Shown one piece after another: positions 1-7,763 of a stretch of DNA of 12,798 nt (its first letter is position 1; every line of letters starts with the position of its first letter). The stretch comes from an uncultured Steroidobacter sp. (GTDB lineage Bacteria; Pseudomonadota; Gammaproteobacteria; Steroidobacterales; Steroidobacteraceae), in assembly GCA_946478975.1 (NCBI GenBank), contig CAMLEO010000208.1:1-12798 (forward strand), written 5' to 3'. A program made the translations under genes and the position numbers. The notes below the pieces were generated by a model. It did no database searches, was not told where the DNA came from, and was given only the letters and a program-made list of their open reading frames with translations.

Positions 1-410
1 AGCTCGGCGAAGGCGGGCAGGCGTCGCAGCCCACCGCTCCGCCAGCTGCGGCGTCGGGCGGCTCGCGATCGATCCAAGTCGCCGTGACGATTGCGCCACA
101 ATTGCAGAAACAACTTTCGGGCACGCTTCCATTGTTCATCCTGGCGCGCGATCCTTCGGCCGGCGGCCCGCCGCTGGCTGTGCAAAGACACAGCTCGGGC
201 GACCTGCCGCTGACGGTGCAGCTCACCGAGCACGATGCGATGATTCCAGCACGGAGCATCGCGACCGTGTCGAAAGTGCAAGTGGTCGCGCGATTGTCGC
301 GCTCCGGCGCCCCTCAGCAGCAAAGCGGCGATCTTTATGGTGAGGCGGAATACGAATTCGGCAAAAATACCGGGCCGTTGTCTATCATCATCGACCGGAC
401 CGTCCCTTGA
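1..410 (+). CDS. ccmI: Cytochrome c maturation protein CcmI (CycH), C-terminal fragment
   Basis: This is the 3' end of a gene that starts before the window; the frame is open from base 3 to a TGA at 408-410. The visible part is an Ala/Pro-rich linker followed by a roughly 110-residue domain that I recognise as the C-terminal periplasmic domain of CcmI. The signs are a 'V-x-V-x-I-A-P-x-L' strand, 'LFILARDP', 'GGPPLAVQR', 'LPLTVQLTE', a 'VQVVARLSRSG' strand, 'GDLYGE' and a terminal 'IIDRTV'. In the family, CcmI is a membrane-anchored chaperone whose C-terminal domain delivers apocytochrome c to the CcmF/H haem ligation complex. The rest of a ccm operon is expected just upstream (inference). A GTG at 84 lies inside the domain and is not the start. 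Confidence 0.85.
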   Translation, partial: LGEGGQASQPTAPPAAASGGSRSIQVAVTIAPQLQKQLSGTLPLFILARDPSAGGPPLAVQRHSSGDLPLTVQLTEHDAMIPARSIATVSKVQVVARLSRSGAPQQQSGDLYGEAEYEFGKNTGPLSIIIDRTVP

Positions 411-464
411 CCTTGGCTCATTGACCTTGACCGCCCTTCACCGACAATAAAACGCCGCTCATTG

Positions 465-1352
465 ATGTCATCACCGACCAAGATTTCTTTTCGCAGCCGC
501 CCTTCGATGGTCCCGGCCTATGCGCGAGTGCTGCTCGGCCGCAAGCCATACACGGCGCCCGAGGGCACTGTCATCGCGCCGGTCGAGCTCGAAGTGCGCA
601 AGGTGGTGCTGTCGGCGTCGCATATTCAACGTTATCGCGAAGTGTGCGCGGTGCCGGCTTCGGCGACCGGTTTGCCGCCGGCATATCTGCACGTGCTGGC
701 GATGCCGCTGCACATGCAGTTGTTCGTCGTGAAAAATTTTCCGGTGAAAGTGCTGGGCCTGATTCACCTGCGTAACACCATTCGCGTGCTGGCGCCGGTC
801 GATGAGCGGGCGCCGCTGCGCCTGCGCGTGTATTTCGACACCATGCGCATCACCGATTTCGGCCAGGAATACGACTTCACCACCAGCTACGAACAAAACG
901 GCGCGGTGGTGTGGGAAGAGGTGAGCACGATGTTTGCTCGCGGCACCTCGGGGCCGAAGGAAGGCTCCAAGCGTCCGAGCATCGAGCGTTCCAATCATCC
1001 GGCCACCGGCACCAACACCGAAACGCTGGAAGTTGGCGACAATACCGGCTGGCGCTACGCGCGCGTGTCCGGCGATTTCAATCCGATTCACCTGACTGCG
1101 CGTACTGCGGAGATGTTTGGTTTCAAACAGGCGGTCGCACACGGCATGTGGTCGATGGGGCGCTGCCTGGCGTCGGCGTCGCCGCAGCTGCCCAAAGGCA
1201 AGATGCAGATCGACACGCAGTTCAAGCTGCCGGTGTACATCCCTTCGCAAGCGCTGGCGCGCACCTGGGAAGTGCCGGGCGGTGCCGAAATTTCCATGTG
1301 CACGATGAAGGGCGATCGTCTGCATCTGGCGATGCAAGTACGCTCGCTGTAG
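465..1352 (+). CDS. MaoC-like double-hotdog acyl dehydratase/hydratase
   Basis: A 295-residue protein built from two hotdog-like halves (about residues 40-160 and 185-295). The second half carries the hydratase-2 signature: 'YARVSGDFNPIHL' with the catalytic Asp204 and His209, then 'A..FGF..AVAHGMWSMGRCLA' around 215-236. Such enzymes hydrate trans-2-enoyl-CoA to (R)-3-hydroxyacyl-CoA or act in related acyl-CoA dehydration, in the cytoplasm. The N-terminal half lacks the motif and is probably the degenerate, substrate-covering hotdog seen in other double-hotdog hydratases. I chose ATG 465; a TTG lies one codon earlier, and neither has a clear ribosome site. Another in-frame ATG lies at 510. 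The gene follows ccmI by 54 bases and precedes the nitroreductase by 11 bases, so the two are probably co-transcribed. The physiological substrate (fatty acid, steroid side chain, other) cannot be told. Confidence 0.8.
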   Translation: MSSPTKISFRSRPSMVPAYARVLLGRKPYTAPEGTVIAPVELEVRKVVLSASHIQRYREVCAVPASATGLPPAYLHVLAMPLHMQLFVVKNFPVKVLGLIHLRNTIRVLAPVDERAPLRLRVYFDTMRITDFGQEYDFTTSYEQNGAVVWEEVSTMFARGTSGPKEGSKRPSIERSNHPATGTNTETLEVGDNTGWRYARVSGDFNPIHLTARTAEMFGFKQAVAHGMWSMGRCLASASPQLPKGKMQIDTQFKLPVYIPSQALARTWEVPGGAEISMCTMKGDRLHLAMQVRSL

Positions 1353-1363
1353 AGGTAGAGACG

Positions 1364-1912
1364 ATGGAATTGCTCGAAGGCATTCAGTCGCGCACGTCGC
1401 CGCTGAAGCTCACCAGCCCGGGCCCGACCGAAGCGCATCTTCAACAGATCCTTCGCGCCGGCACCCGCGCACCCGATCATGGCCGCCTGCGTCCGTGGCG
1501 ATTTCTCATCGTCGAAGGCGCCGCTCGGGAAAAGCTCGGCGACGCGATGGCCAATTGTTTGCGTGCTCGCATTCCAAACTCTCCGCAGGAGCACCTGGAT
1601 GCGGAGCGAGCGAAGGTCATGCGAGCGCCGACCATCGTCGTCGTGGGCGCGAAGATCACCAAAGGCAAGATTCCCGAGATCGAGCAGGTCGGCGCCGCTC
1701 ATGCCGCCGTTCAAAACATGCTGCTCGCGGCTCATGGGTTGGGCTACGGCGCGATGTGGAAGACGGGTGCGGCTGCTTACGATGCCGGCGTCAAGGCGCT
1801 GGTCGGCCTGGCGGCGGAAGATCACATCGTCGCATTGGTTTATCTCGGCACCATTCTCACGCCGGGCCCGCTGGTCGAAGCCCCGCTCGAACCGGTCGTC
1901 CGCCGCCTCTGA
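1364..1912 (+). CDS. NAD(P)H nitroreductase, YdjA-like
   Basis: A 182-residue flavoprotein close in length and pattern to E. coli YdjA (183 residues). FMN-contact patches are visible: 'SRTSP' near residues 9-13, 'RAPDHGRLRPW' at 35-45, 'MWKTGA' at 131-136 and 'YLGT' at 160-163. The family forms FMN dimers that use NAD(P)H to reduce nitro compounds and quinone-like acceptors; the natural substrate of YdjA-type members is not established. The start ATG 1364 has a good Shine-Dalgarno, AGAGG at 1351-1355, eight bases upstream and overlapping the stop of the MaoC gene. That argues for translation coupled to the MaoC gene. A much longer reading of the same frame upstream (from about 911) is only a shadow over the MaoC gene. 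Confidence 0.88.
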   Translation: MELLEGIQSRTSPLKLTSPGPTEAHLQQILRAGTRAPDHGRLRPWRFLIVEGAAREKLGDAMANCLRARIPNSPQEHLDAERAKVMRAPTIVVVGAKITKGKIPEIEQVGAAHAAVQNMLLAAHGLGYGAMWKTGAAAYDAGVKALVGLAAEDHIVALVYLGTILTPGPLVEAPLEPVVRRL

Positions 1913-1925
1913 CCGCCAGCCAAGT

Positions 1926-1948
1926 CGATGCAACCTTCCGTTGCATCG
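1926..1948. other. Strong intercistronic hairpin, 9-bp stem, 5-base loop
   Basis: CGATGCAAC (1926-1934) and GTTGCATCG (1940-1948) are perfect inverted repeats around the loop CTTCC. The hairpin lies 13 bases after the nitroreductase stop and 16 bases before the metallopeptidase ATG. No T tract follows on either strand, so it is not a classical intrinsic terminator. It may stabilise the upstream mRNA or modulate read-through. Confidence 0.6.
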
Positions 1949-1964
1949 GCCGTTATGCTGGCAC

Positions 1965-2957
1965 ATGAAAAGTTTCCATTGCAGCCGCTGCGAGCAGGTC
2001 GTCTTTTTCGAAAGCGTCCGCTGCGTCAATTGCGGGCAGCAGCTCGCGTACTTGCCCGATGAGCAGGCGATGGGCGCGCTGGATGCGGGTTATCGAGCCT
2101 GCATCAACTACTCCCAACACAATGTTTGCAATTGGGCGGTCGTCGCCGGCGATGCCGACGCAGCGTGCTCTTCCTGCCGCCTGACGCAGCCCACGCCGGA
2201 GCTGGCGGACGAATCTCACCGGCAAGCCTGGTTCAAGCTCGAAGCGGCCAAGCGGCGCCTGGTCTATACGTTGCAGCAGCTGCACCTGCCGCTGGACGGG
2301 CTCAAATTCGAGTTCCGTGCCGAAGCGCCCGGCCAGCCGGTGCTCACCGGTCATGCCAACGGCTTGATCACCATCAACATCGCAGAAGCGGACGATGCCA
2401 TTCGCGAGCAGCGCCGCGCCAATCTTCAAGAAGCCTATCGCACGCTGCTCGGGCACTTTCGTCACGAGAGCGGGCATTACTATTGGAATCGGCTCATCTC
2501 ACCAAGCGAACATCTCGATTCGTTTCGTGCGCTGTTCGGCGACGAGCGACAGGATTATTCCGCAGCGTTGCAGCGGCATTACGAGCAGGGCGCACCGGCC
2601 GATTGGCAGACGCATTTCATCAGCGCCTACGCGAGCAGCCATCCGTGGGAAGATTGGGCCGAGTGCTGGGCGCACTATCTGCACATGATCGACGTGACGG
2701 AAACAGCCGTGAGCTGCGGGCTGACGCTCCGGCCGCGTCATCCCAACGATCCATTGCTCGAACCCGATCCGAAGTTGTTACGACAGCGGCGTTTCGAACC
2801 CGTCATGGAAACGTGGTTCGCCGTGACTTACGTGCTGAACAATCTCAATCGCAGCCTCGGGCAGCAGGACGCATACCCTTTCGTGCTGTCCGACGCGGCG
2901 ATCGACAAGCTGCGGTTCGTGCACGAGGCGATCGTAGATCACACCGGCAGCGGCTGA
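1965..2957 (+). CDS. Zinc-ribbon putative zinc metallopeptidase (DUF2248 / Peptidase_Mx-like)
   Basis: A 330-residue cytoplasmic protein without signal peptide. The N-terminus is a zinc ribbon (Cys6, Cys9, Cys20, Cys23), followed by further cysteines at 46, 55, 68 and 71. The C-terminal part carries a gluzincin-like core: '[12 protein letters not shown]' with His167, Glu168 and His171, then 'GDERQDY' at 192-198. '[15 protein letters not shown]' at 226-240 probably supplies the third zinc ligand. This is the pattern of the family annotated as putative zinc-binding metallopeptidase; its substrate is unknown to me. In other genomes such genes often lie with transglutaminase-like, alpha-E and ATP-grasp genes, none of which are here. 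I used ATG 1965; the long upstream extension of the frame overlaps the nitroreductase. The last 19 bases overlap the convergent kinase gene. Confidence 0.82.
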   Translation: MKSFHCSRCEQVVFFESVRCVNCGQQLAYLPDEQAMGALDAGYRACINYSQHNVCNWAVVAGDADAACSSCRLTQPTPELADESHRQAWFKLEAAKRRLVYTLQQLHLPLDGLKFEFRAEAPGQPVLTGHANGLITINIAEADDAIREQRRANLQEAYRTLLGHFRHESGHYYWNRLISPSEHLDSFRALFGDERQDYSAALQRHYEQGAPADWQTHFISAYASSHPWEDWAECWAHYLHMIDVTETAVSCGLTLRPRHPNDPLLEPDPKLLRQRRFEPVMETWFAVTYVLNNLNRSLGQQDAYPFVLSDAAIDKLRFVHEAIVDHTGSG

Positions 2958-5752
2958 TTGCGTACCCAGCGCTGCAGAGTCTTGCGCAAGTCCTCGATGC
3001 TCACCGGCTTGCTCAGGTAATCGTCCATGCCGGCCGCGATGCACTTGGCGCGATCGTCCGCCATGGCGTTCGCGGTGAGCGCAATGATGGGCACGCGACC
3101 TTCAGTTTGTTCCAATTCTCGCAGCTCGCGAGAGGCGCCGTAGCCGTCGAGCTCGGGCATGAAACAATCCATGAATATGATGTCGTAACGAAGCTGGCTC
3201 GCCATGTCGACCGCCTCGCGGCCGTTGCCGGCCAGGTCGATGCGGCAGCCGAGCTTTTCAAACATTCGCTTGACGAGCAGTCGATTCACCGCGTTGTCCT
3301 CGGCGACCAGCACACGCGGGGCCACACAATCTTCGATCCCGGCGGGCAGCGGCGCAGGCCGTTCGATCGGCTCTGCGCGTGCCATTGCAGGATGGCCGCG
3401 CTCGACCTGCCAGACAGTTCGCAACGCATCCAGCAACTGCGCCGCTCGAACTACCGGCTTGCTGAGAAACACATTGCAGCCCGCATCGATGAATGCGCCG
3501 GCCGCCGCGCGCTGATTCCCGCCCATCATGGCGATGAGCGAAGTGGAGCGCAGCTCGGCATCCTGTTTGATCTGCTTGGCCAGCTCCAGGCCGTCCATCA
3601 GCGGCATCAGACAATCGAGGATCACGACATTGAATGGACGGCCGGCGGTTCGGGCAGCTTGCAACATCGTCAGCGCGAGCGGGCCCGAAGCTGCACAAGC
3701 GTGCTCCACGCCCCATGAACACAGTGGCTCGCTCAGCAAACGTCGGTTCAACTCATAGTCGTCGACGACCAGCACTCTCACGTCCGCCAGATGAGGCTCA
3801 TCGACTGCGAAGCTGCGAGGTGCGGCATCGATCGGCGAGGGCAAAGTGAACCAGAATTGCGAACCGCGGCCAGGCGCGCTGGTGAAGCCGATCTGGCCGC
3901 CCATCAACTCGACCAGGCGCCTGCCGATCGCGAGCCCGAGGCCGGTGCCGCCGAATTCCCGGGTCGTCGACGAGTCCGCCTGGGAGAACTGCTGAAACAG
4001 CAGCGCCTGTTTCTGCTGCGGGATGCCGACGCCCGTATCCGTCACCATACAACGCACGAACGAGCGCTGTTCGAGAGTCACGCGTTCCACTTCGATCAAC
4101 ACGTGGCCGGAGCGGGTGAACTTGATGGCGTTGCCGGCCAGGTTCAGCAGCACCTGGCGAACCCGCCCTGGATCGCCGACGAGGCTCGCCGGTACATCCG
4201 GTGCAACGCGCAGGCCGATCTCGAGTCCTTTGGCCTGGGCTTGCTGAGCGAGCAGTTCCATCACTTCTTCGACCGCCCGCACGAAATCGAAACCGATGCT
4301 TTCGACCTGCAGCTTGCCGGCTTCGACCTTGGAGAAGTCGAGGATGTCGTTGATGACGTTCAACAGCGATTCGGCCGAGTGCCGGATGATCTCGACGTGC
4401 TCGCGCTGTTCTTTGTCGAGCCGGGTGTCCAGCAGCAGGTTGGTGAAGCCGAGCACGCCGTTCATGGGTGTGCGAATTTCATGGCTCATGTTGGCCAGGA
4501 ACTCGCTCTTGGTGCGGCTCGCCGCTTCAGCCGCCATGCGAGCGTGCTGCAGTTCCACCGCCTGGCGCGAACGTTCGGCGACTTCCGCTTCGAGCACACT
4601 GGTCCGGCGCAGATCTTCGGCTTGTTTGGCGCGTTCGGCCATTTCCGCTTCGAGCGCCACGGTTTTGCTCTGGACAGTGTCGGCCATGATGTTGAAGGCG
4701 CGCGCCAGCTCGGTCGACTCATCGCTGCCAATGAGATGCGCGCGGGCCGAGAAATCGCCGGAGGAAACTCGACGTACGACGTTGGTCAGATCGACGATCG
4801 GTCGAGCCATGCGTCGTGCGATCCAAACCGCGGCGATCGAGCAGATGATTAGCGCGATCAATACCACCCACGCGGCGTTTAGAAACATCTCTCTGACAGG
4901 TGCAATTACGTCAGCATACGGCGCGATCGTGATGACACGCCAGCCGCCGGCGCGATTGGCGCCGTAAGTCGGCAGGCGCGTGAACGCAACGAGCACCGGT
5001 TCGCTGGTGTTCTTGACCAGCGCCCAACCGGCGTCTTCGCGGTTGATCCTCGCCATCAAATCTGGAGCGGCGTTCAACACCGTATGCAGCGCTTCGCCGT
5101 CGTCGCGAGCCGAGCTCAACACTCGCTCGCCGCTCACTTCAACCAGGTAAGCGCGCTGATCGCCCACCGTGCGCTGGCTGATCTCGCTCAACATTTCTTC
5201 GAACGGCGCGTCGAGCAGTTCCGCGATCAGTACGCCACCGACGTGCTGCTTCGAGTCCTGAATGGTCGCGAGCAGCTGAAATGTATCGTCGTCCGTACCC
5301 CGGTCGTGAGACAGGTCGGCAAGCTCGACAGAGCCTGCCGGCCGTCGCAGCACGCTGGCGAAGTTGGCCTTCAGGCCGGGCGAGCTATCGAAGGCGGAGC
5401 GGCCGATGTCGCCGTGATTCGACGAGGACAGAATCACGCCCTGCCGGTCGACAAAATAGATCCGGCGCAGGTAAGGATAAACATAGGTGAAGTTGCGCAG
5501 ACGTGCTGCCATGTCCGCCGGCGCGTCCTCCTGCAAGGCGCGATCGTCGACGTGCAGATACATGCCGCGCAGCGCGTCGAGCAACAGATTGTCGATGGCA
5601 CGGGCGGTGGGAATGAGGCTGTTCTCGAAGCGAGCCGCAGCCAGCTGCTCAGTGTGCAGCTTCACCATTGGATACAGCGCACCGATGGCCACAGCCAGCG
5701 AGACTGCGGTCATGCCAAGAAGTCCTGCGAGAAATCTCCTGGTGAGTGTCAT
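2939..5752 (-). CDS. Hybrid sensor histidine kinase with dCache-like sensor and two receiver domains
   Basis: A 937-residue inner-membrane kinase. A membrane helix at about 7-30 and another at 293-312 flank a periplasmic dCache-like sensor ('[13 protein letters not shown]' near 99-111). HAMP follows (about 312-363), then a charged coiled coil (361-412) made of two similar 20-residue units. HisKA has the phosphoacceptor His424 in '[12 protein letters not shown]'. The HATPase shows the N box (Asn537, Asn541), 'DTGVGI' (572-577) and 'GGTGLGLAI' (601-609). REC1 (about 658-780) has Asp664/Asp665, phospho-site Asp713 and Lys765, but Met743 replaces the usual Thr/Ser. REC2 (about 812-930) is complete: Glu818/Asp819, Asp862, Thr893, Lys915. 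There is no HPt domain, so relay onward needs a separate HPt protein. It lies 12 bases after the binding-protein gene, which suggests co-expression and that the binding protein is the ligand receptor (inference). Confidence 0.9.
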   Translation of the reverse strand: MTLTRRFLAGLLGMTAVSLAVAIGALYPMVKLHTEQLAAARFENSLIPTARAIDNLLLDALRGMYLHVDDRALQEDAPADMAARLRNFTYVYPYLRRIYFVDRQGVILSSSNHGDIGRSAFDSSPGLKANFASVLRRPAGSVELADLSHDRGTDDDTFQLLATIQDSKQHVGGVLIAELLDAPFEEMLSEISQRTVGDQRAYLVEVSGERVLSSARDDGEALHTVLNAAPDLMARINREDAGWALVKNTSEPVLVAFTRLPTYGANRAGGWRVITIAPYADVIAPVREMFLNAAWVVLIALIICSIAAVWIARRMARPIVDLTNVVRRVSSGDFSARAHLIGSDESTELARAFNIMADTVQSKTVALEAEMAERAKQAEDLRRTSVLEAEVAERSRQAVELQHARMAAEAASRTKSEFLANMSHEIRTPMNGVLGFTNLLLDTRLDKEQREHVEIIRHSAESLLNVINDILDFSKVEAGKLQVESIGFDFVRAVEEVMELLAQQAQAKGLEIGLRVAPDVPASLVGDPGRVRQVLLNLAGNAIKFTRSGHVLIEVERVTLEQRSFVRCMVTDTGVGIPQQKQALLFQQFSQADSSTTREFGGTGLGLAIGRRLVELMGGQIGFTSAPGRGSQFWFTLPSPIDAAPRSFAVDEPHLADVRVLVVDDYELNRRLLSEPLCSWGVEHACAASGPLALTMLQAARTAGRPFNVVILDCLMPLMDGLELAKQIKQDAELRSTSLIAMMGGNQRAAAGAFIDAGCNVFLSKPVVRAAQLLDALRTVWQVERGHPAMARAEPIERPAPLPAGIEDCVAPRVLVAEDNAVNRLLVKRMFEKLGCRIDLAGNGREAVDMASQLRYDIIFMDCFMPELDGYGASRELRELEQTEGRVPIIALTANAMADDRAKCIAAGMDDYLSKPVSIEDLRKTLQRWVRNQPLPV

Positions 5753-5764
5753 GGCGCTGCTCGT

Positions 5765-6808
5765 TCACTGCAGCGCGCGGATGAAGCGCGAATCGAGATG
5801 GGCGGGGCTGTCGACGCGTCGAAGCGCAAGGCCGCGATCGAGCATGAAATCGTTCATGCGACGCCATGACGCGTGCAGCGACTCGAACCCGGCGGCGTAC
5901 GAAAACGCGCGGCCGTTGTCGGCGACATCCAGAACGCGGTTCTTTGTCAGCAAATCCTGCGAGTAGGCGACCGGCTCATCGAACAGTCGGGACACGATCT
6001 CGCAGGTTTCCTGCGGATGTTCATGCACGAAGCGGTCGGCCCGACGCCAGACTCCCACCAGCGCTGTGATCTCGCGCGGATGCGCTTTGATGAAATCGGT
6101 GCGCATGGTGAACACCGTATAGATCAGCCCCGGGAAGTCGGCGGTCGAGAATACTTGTACGCCGCCTGCTGCTCTGGCCTCGGTGCCGTACGGTTCCCAC
6201 ACCAGAACGGCATCCACGCGCCCGGCGCGAAAATCTGCGATCGCATCCTCACCGGAACGGTCCACCAAGGTGATCTCGTCGACGTTCACGTGGTCGCGCT
6301 CGGCGAACACCGATAGCAAATATTCCAGGTACGTCCCGCGATGAAGTGCGAGCTTCTTGCCCCGCAGGTCTTGCAGTTTATGAATGCCGGGCTGCGCGAT
6401 CAGCGCCTCGGCGCCTTGGGAATAATCGATGGCAATGATGCCGGTGAGGTCATGGCCTGCGGCGGCGTGGCGCACCAGGTCGTACTGCGAGAAACCCATG
6501 GCGTCCAGTCGGCCGGCCGCGACCTCGTTCATGGACGCGAAATATTTGAGGTCCACGTCGACTCGCTGCACGTTCAGGCCGGCTTCGGCAAACCAGCCTT
6601 TGTCGAACGCTACGTCGATCCAGAAGCTGCCCGGCCAGGTGTAGGTGCCGATGCGAATCGGCTCTTGTGACAACGGCGGCTCGGCACGTGCACCGCAGCC
6701 GCCCAATGCGATCAATGTGATCAGGGCGACCAGTGCAACAAATGCGAGCAACGCCGCTGCGATAGTCGCGCGGCCGCCGGTCGCAAGCGGGCGGATGGCT
6801 TCTAGCAC
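5765..6808 (-). CDS. NMT1/SsuA/ThiY-type periplasmic solute-binding lipoprotein, probable sensor partner
   Basis: A 347-residue type 2 periplasmic binding protein. The N-terminus has a basic patch, a long hydrophobic stretch and a lipobox-like 'LGGC' (Cys38 from this start), so it is probably lipid-anchored outside the inner membrane. The fold signature includes 'IRIGTYTWPGSFWIDVAFDKG', 'GWFAEAGLNV', 'AAGRLDAMG', 'DLRGKKLALHRGT' and 'VLVWEPYG'. Relatives bind taurine/sulfonates, pyrimidine precursors, nitrate and similar ligands; the ligand here is unknown. No permease or ATPase gene is adjacent, whereas the hybrid kinase follows after 12 bases on the same strand, so a receptor role fits better than transport. 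The start is uncertain. GTG 6808 has AGGAG (6812-6816), only three bases away; a TTG at 6832 has no ribosome site. It may share a transcript with hutC, 121 bases upstream. Confidence 0.8.
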   Translation of the reverse strand: MLEAIRPLATGGRATIAAALLAFVALVALITLIALGGCGARAEPPLSQEPIRIGTYTWPGSFWIDVAFDKGWFAEAGLNVQRVDVDLKYFASMNEVAAGRLDAMGFSQYDLVRHAAAGHDLTGIIAIDYSQGAEALIAQPGIHKLQDLRGKKLALHRGTYLEYLLSVFAERDHVNVDEITLVDRSGEDAIADFRAGRVDAVLVWEPYGTEARAAGGVQVFSTADFPGLIYTVFTMRTDFIKAHPREITALVGVWRRADRFVHEHPQETCEIVSRLFDEPVAYSQDLLTKNRVLDVADNGRAFSYAAGFESLHASWRRMNDFMLDRGLALRRVDSPAHLDSRFIRALQ

Positions 6809-6880
6809 AAGCTCCTGATCTCCGTGTGTCAAATGTTGAAAGCGGCGCGCCGGATCGAATCTTGAGCGCGCTCGTTACCG

Positions 6881-6902
6881 CATCAAGAGGTGCGTCACGC
6901 AC
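6881..6902 (-). promoter_or_regulatory. Possible promoter/operator between hutC and the binding-protein gene
   Basis: A perfect 13-base palindrome, GTGCGT-C-ACGCAC (6890-6902), lies directly upstream (minus-strand sense) of a TTGATG -35-like box (6881-6886). The matching -10 about 17 bases on is poor. A second 10-base palindrome, GAGCGCGCTC, lies at 6864-6873. The layout suits an activator or repressor site for the binding-protein/kinase pair. This is a weak call from symmetry and position only. Confidence 0.25.
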
Positions 6903-6929
6903 AATCGACGCGCTAGGGAGATGTCTGAC

Positions 6930-7673
6930 TCACCGGGCAGGTGAAGGAGCAAGGAATCGGGCCGTGAGATCGAAGTTTGCGCCTGCAAAAATGCTGCGCA
7001 CATGCGTAATGGATTCCGAACCGCGCCAGGTTTTGCGCTCCAGGAACAGGCAGGCACCGGCCGGCTCGATCCCGAGCAGTTCCGCGAGCTCGCCGGCATT
7101 GACCGCACCAATGCGATGCTCGGCTTCGGTCCAGGGAACATGCTGTAACAACCATGTTCCCGGCGGCACTTGCTCGAAGTCCACGTCCGCAGCAGCAGGG
7201 ACGGCCGCGAGATTGATCAAGCGATCTTCCAACGCAAACGGCTGACCATCGGCGAGATGAATACAGCGCAGCGACAGGACCTTGGAGCCGTTCGGCACAC
7301 GCATGCGCTCCTGCGACACGCGTTGCCCGCCGACGACCCGACGTGAGACCAGCCGCAGGTCGTACTCGAAACCGCGGCTGATCACTTCTTCGCGAATGTC
7401 CGGGATCGCGAGCGCCGCCATGTGAATCTTGGGCTGAGCGACGAACGAGCCGGCCCGACGTTGACGCGTTATCAAGCCTGCGGCAGCCAGCCCTGAGAGT
7501 GCCTTGTTGACCGTCATGCGCGAGCAGCGATAGCTCTGCATGAGCTGGTGCTCGAAGGGAATGCGATCGCCCGGACGTAGTGCGCCGGCCATGATCCGGC
7601 CCTCGATGTCGCCGCGTATTTTCTGGTGGAGCGGCACTTCGACGGCGGGGGCGCGTTTCTTGGCGGCGGGCAT
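6930..7673 (-). CDS. hutC: Histidine utilization repressor HutC (GntR family)
   Basis: A 247-residue GntR/HutC-subfamily repressor. Residues about 13-80 are the winged helix-turn-helix ('[14 protein letters not shown]', '[34 protein letters not shown]', 'GSFVAQ'). Residues about 88-240 are the UTRA effector domain, including '[15 protein letters not shown]' and the HutC-like ending 'FLERKTW...[17 protein letters not shown]'. In known hut systems HutC binds operator DNA and is released by urocanate, the product of HutH. The gene diverges from hutH with 90 bases between start codons, so both are likely controlled from the shared operator. ATG 7673 has no clear Shine-Dalgarno but is the only start that leaves the DNA-binding domain whole. 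An N-terminal basic tail ('AAKKRAP') precedes the fold, as is common in this subfamily. Confidence 0.92.
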   Translation of the reverse strand: MPAAKKRAPAVEVPLHQKIRGDIEGRIMAGALRPGDRIPFEHQLMQSYRCSRMTVNKALSGLAAAGLITRQRRAGSFVAQPKIHMAALAIPDIREEVISRGFEYDLRLVSRRVVGGQRVSQERMRVPNGSKVLSLRCIHLADGQPFALEDRLINLAAVPAAADVDFEQVPPGTWLLQHVPWTEAEHRIGAVNAGELAELLGIEPAGACLFLERKTWRGSESITHVRSIFAGANFDLTARFLAPSPAR

Positions 7674-7695
7674 GGTTGTGTACGCAGCGTCCGGC

Positions 7696-7724
7696 TTATC
7701 CGGCAGGTCGGATATGTATATACT
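7696..7724 (+). promoter_or_regulatory. Candidate hutH promoter with overlapping HutC operator
   Basis: The -10 box TATACT (7719-7724, 5 of 6 consensus) lies 17 bases after a weak -35 TTATCC (7696-7701). It is embedded in TGTATATACT (7715-7724), whose core GTATATAC is a perfect palindrome. HutC operators in pseudomonads are described as TGTA-N2-TACA-like; this site matches one half fully and the other at three of four bases. Repression by occlusion of the -10 would follow. Because the core is symmetric it could also serve hutC autoregulation. Confidence 0.5.
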
Positions 7725-7763
7725 TATTCGCAGTTCGCGAACAGGGCGGCGGAGGACGAGTCG

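Noticed and set aside
407..429. Direct repeat TTGACCTTG twice, 14 bases apart, after ccmI
   Set aside because: Short and partly coding; no promoter partner or known element, so probably a chance or slippage duplication.
911..1363. N-terminal extension of the nitroreductase frame
   Set aside because: It overlaps the MaoC gene, has no family similarity, and ATG 1364 has a good Shine-Dalgarno and matches the family N-terminus.
471..2029. Long minus-strand open frames opposite the MaoC and nitroreductase genes
   Set aside because: Arg/His-rich translations with no recognisable domain; typical shadows of GC-rich genes. The plus-strand genes have clear family motifs.
2126..4852. Long plus-strand open frames over the metallopeptidase end and the kinase
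   Set aside because: Low-complexity Arg/Ala/Gln-rich translations in shadow frames of the kinase and peptidase; no ribosome sites or motifs.
6804..6832. TTGACA (6827-6832) as a -35 box for the binding-protein gene
   Set aside because: The -10 at the right spacing (TGTGCT) matches only three of six bases, and the transcript would begin downstream of the preferred GTG start.
7626..7763. 46-codon N-terminal extension of HutH
   Set aside because: It covers the start of hutC and the promoter/operator; the GGAGG-led ATG at 7764 gives the normal family length.
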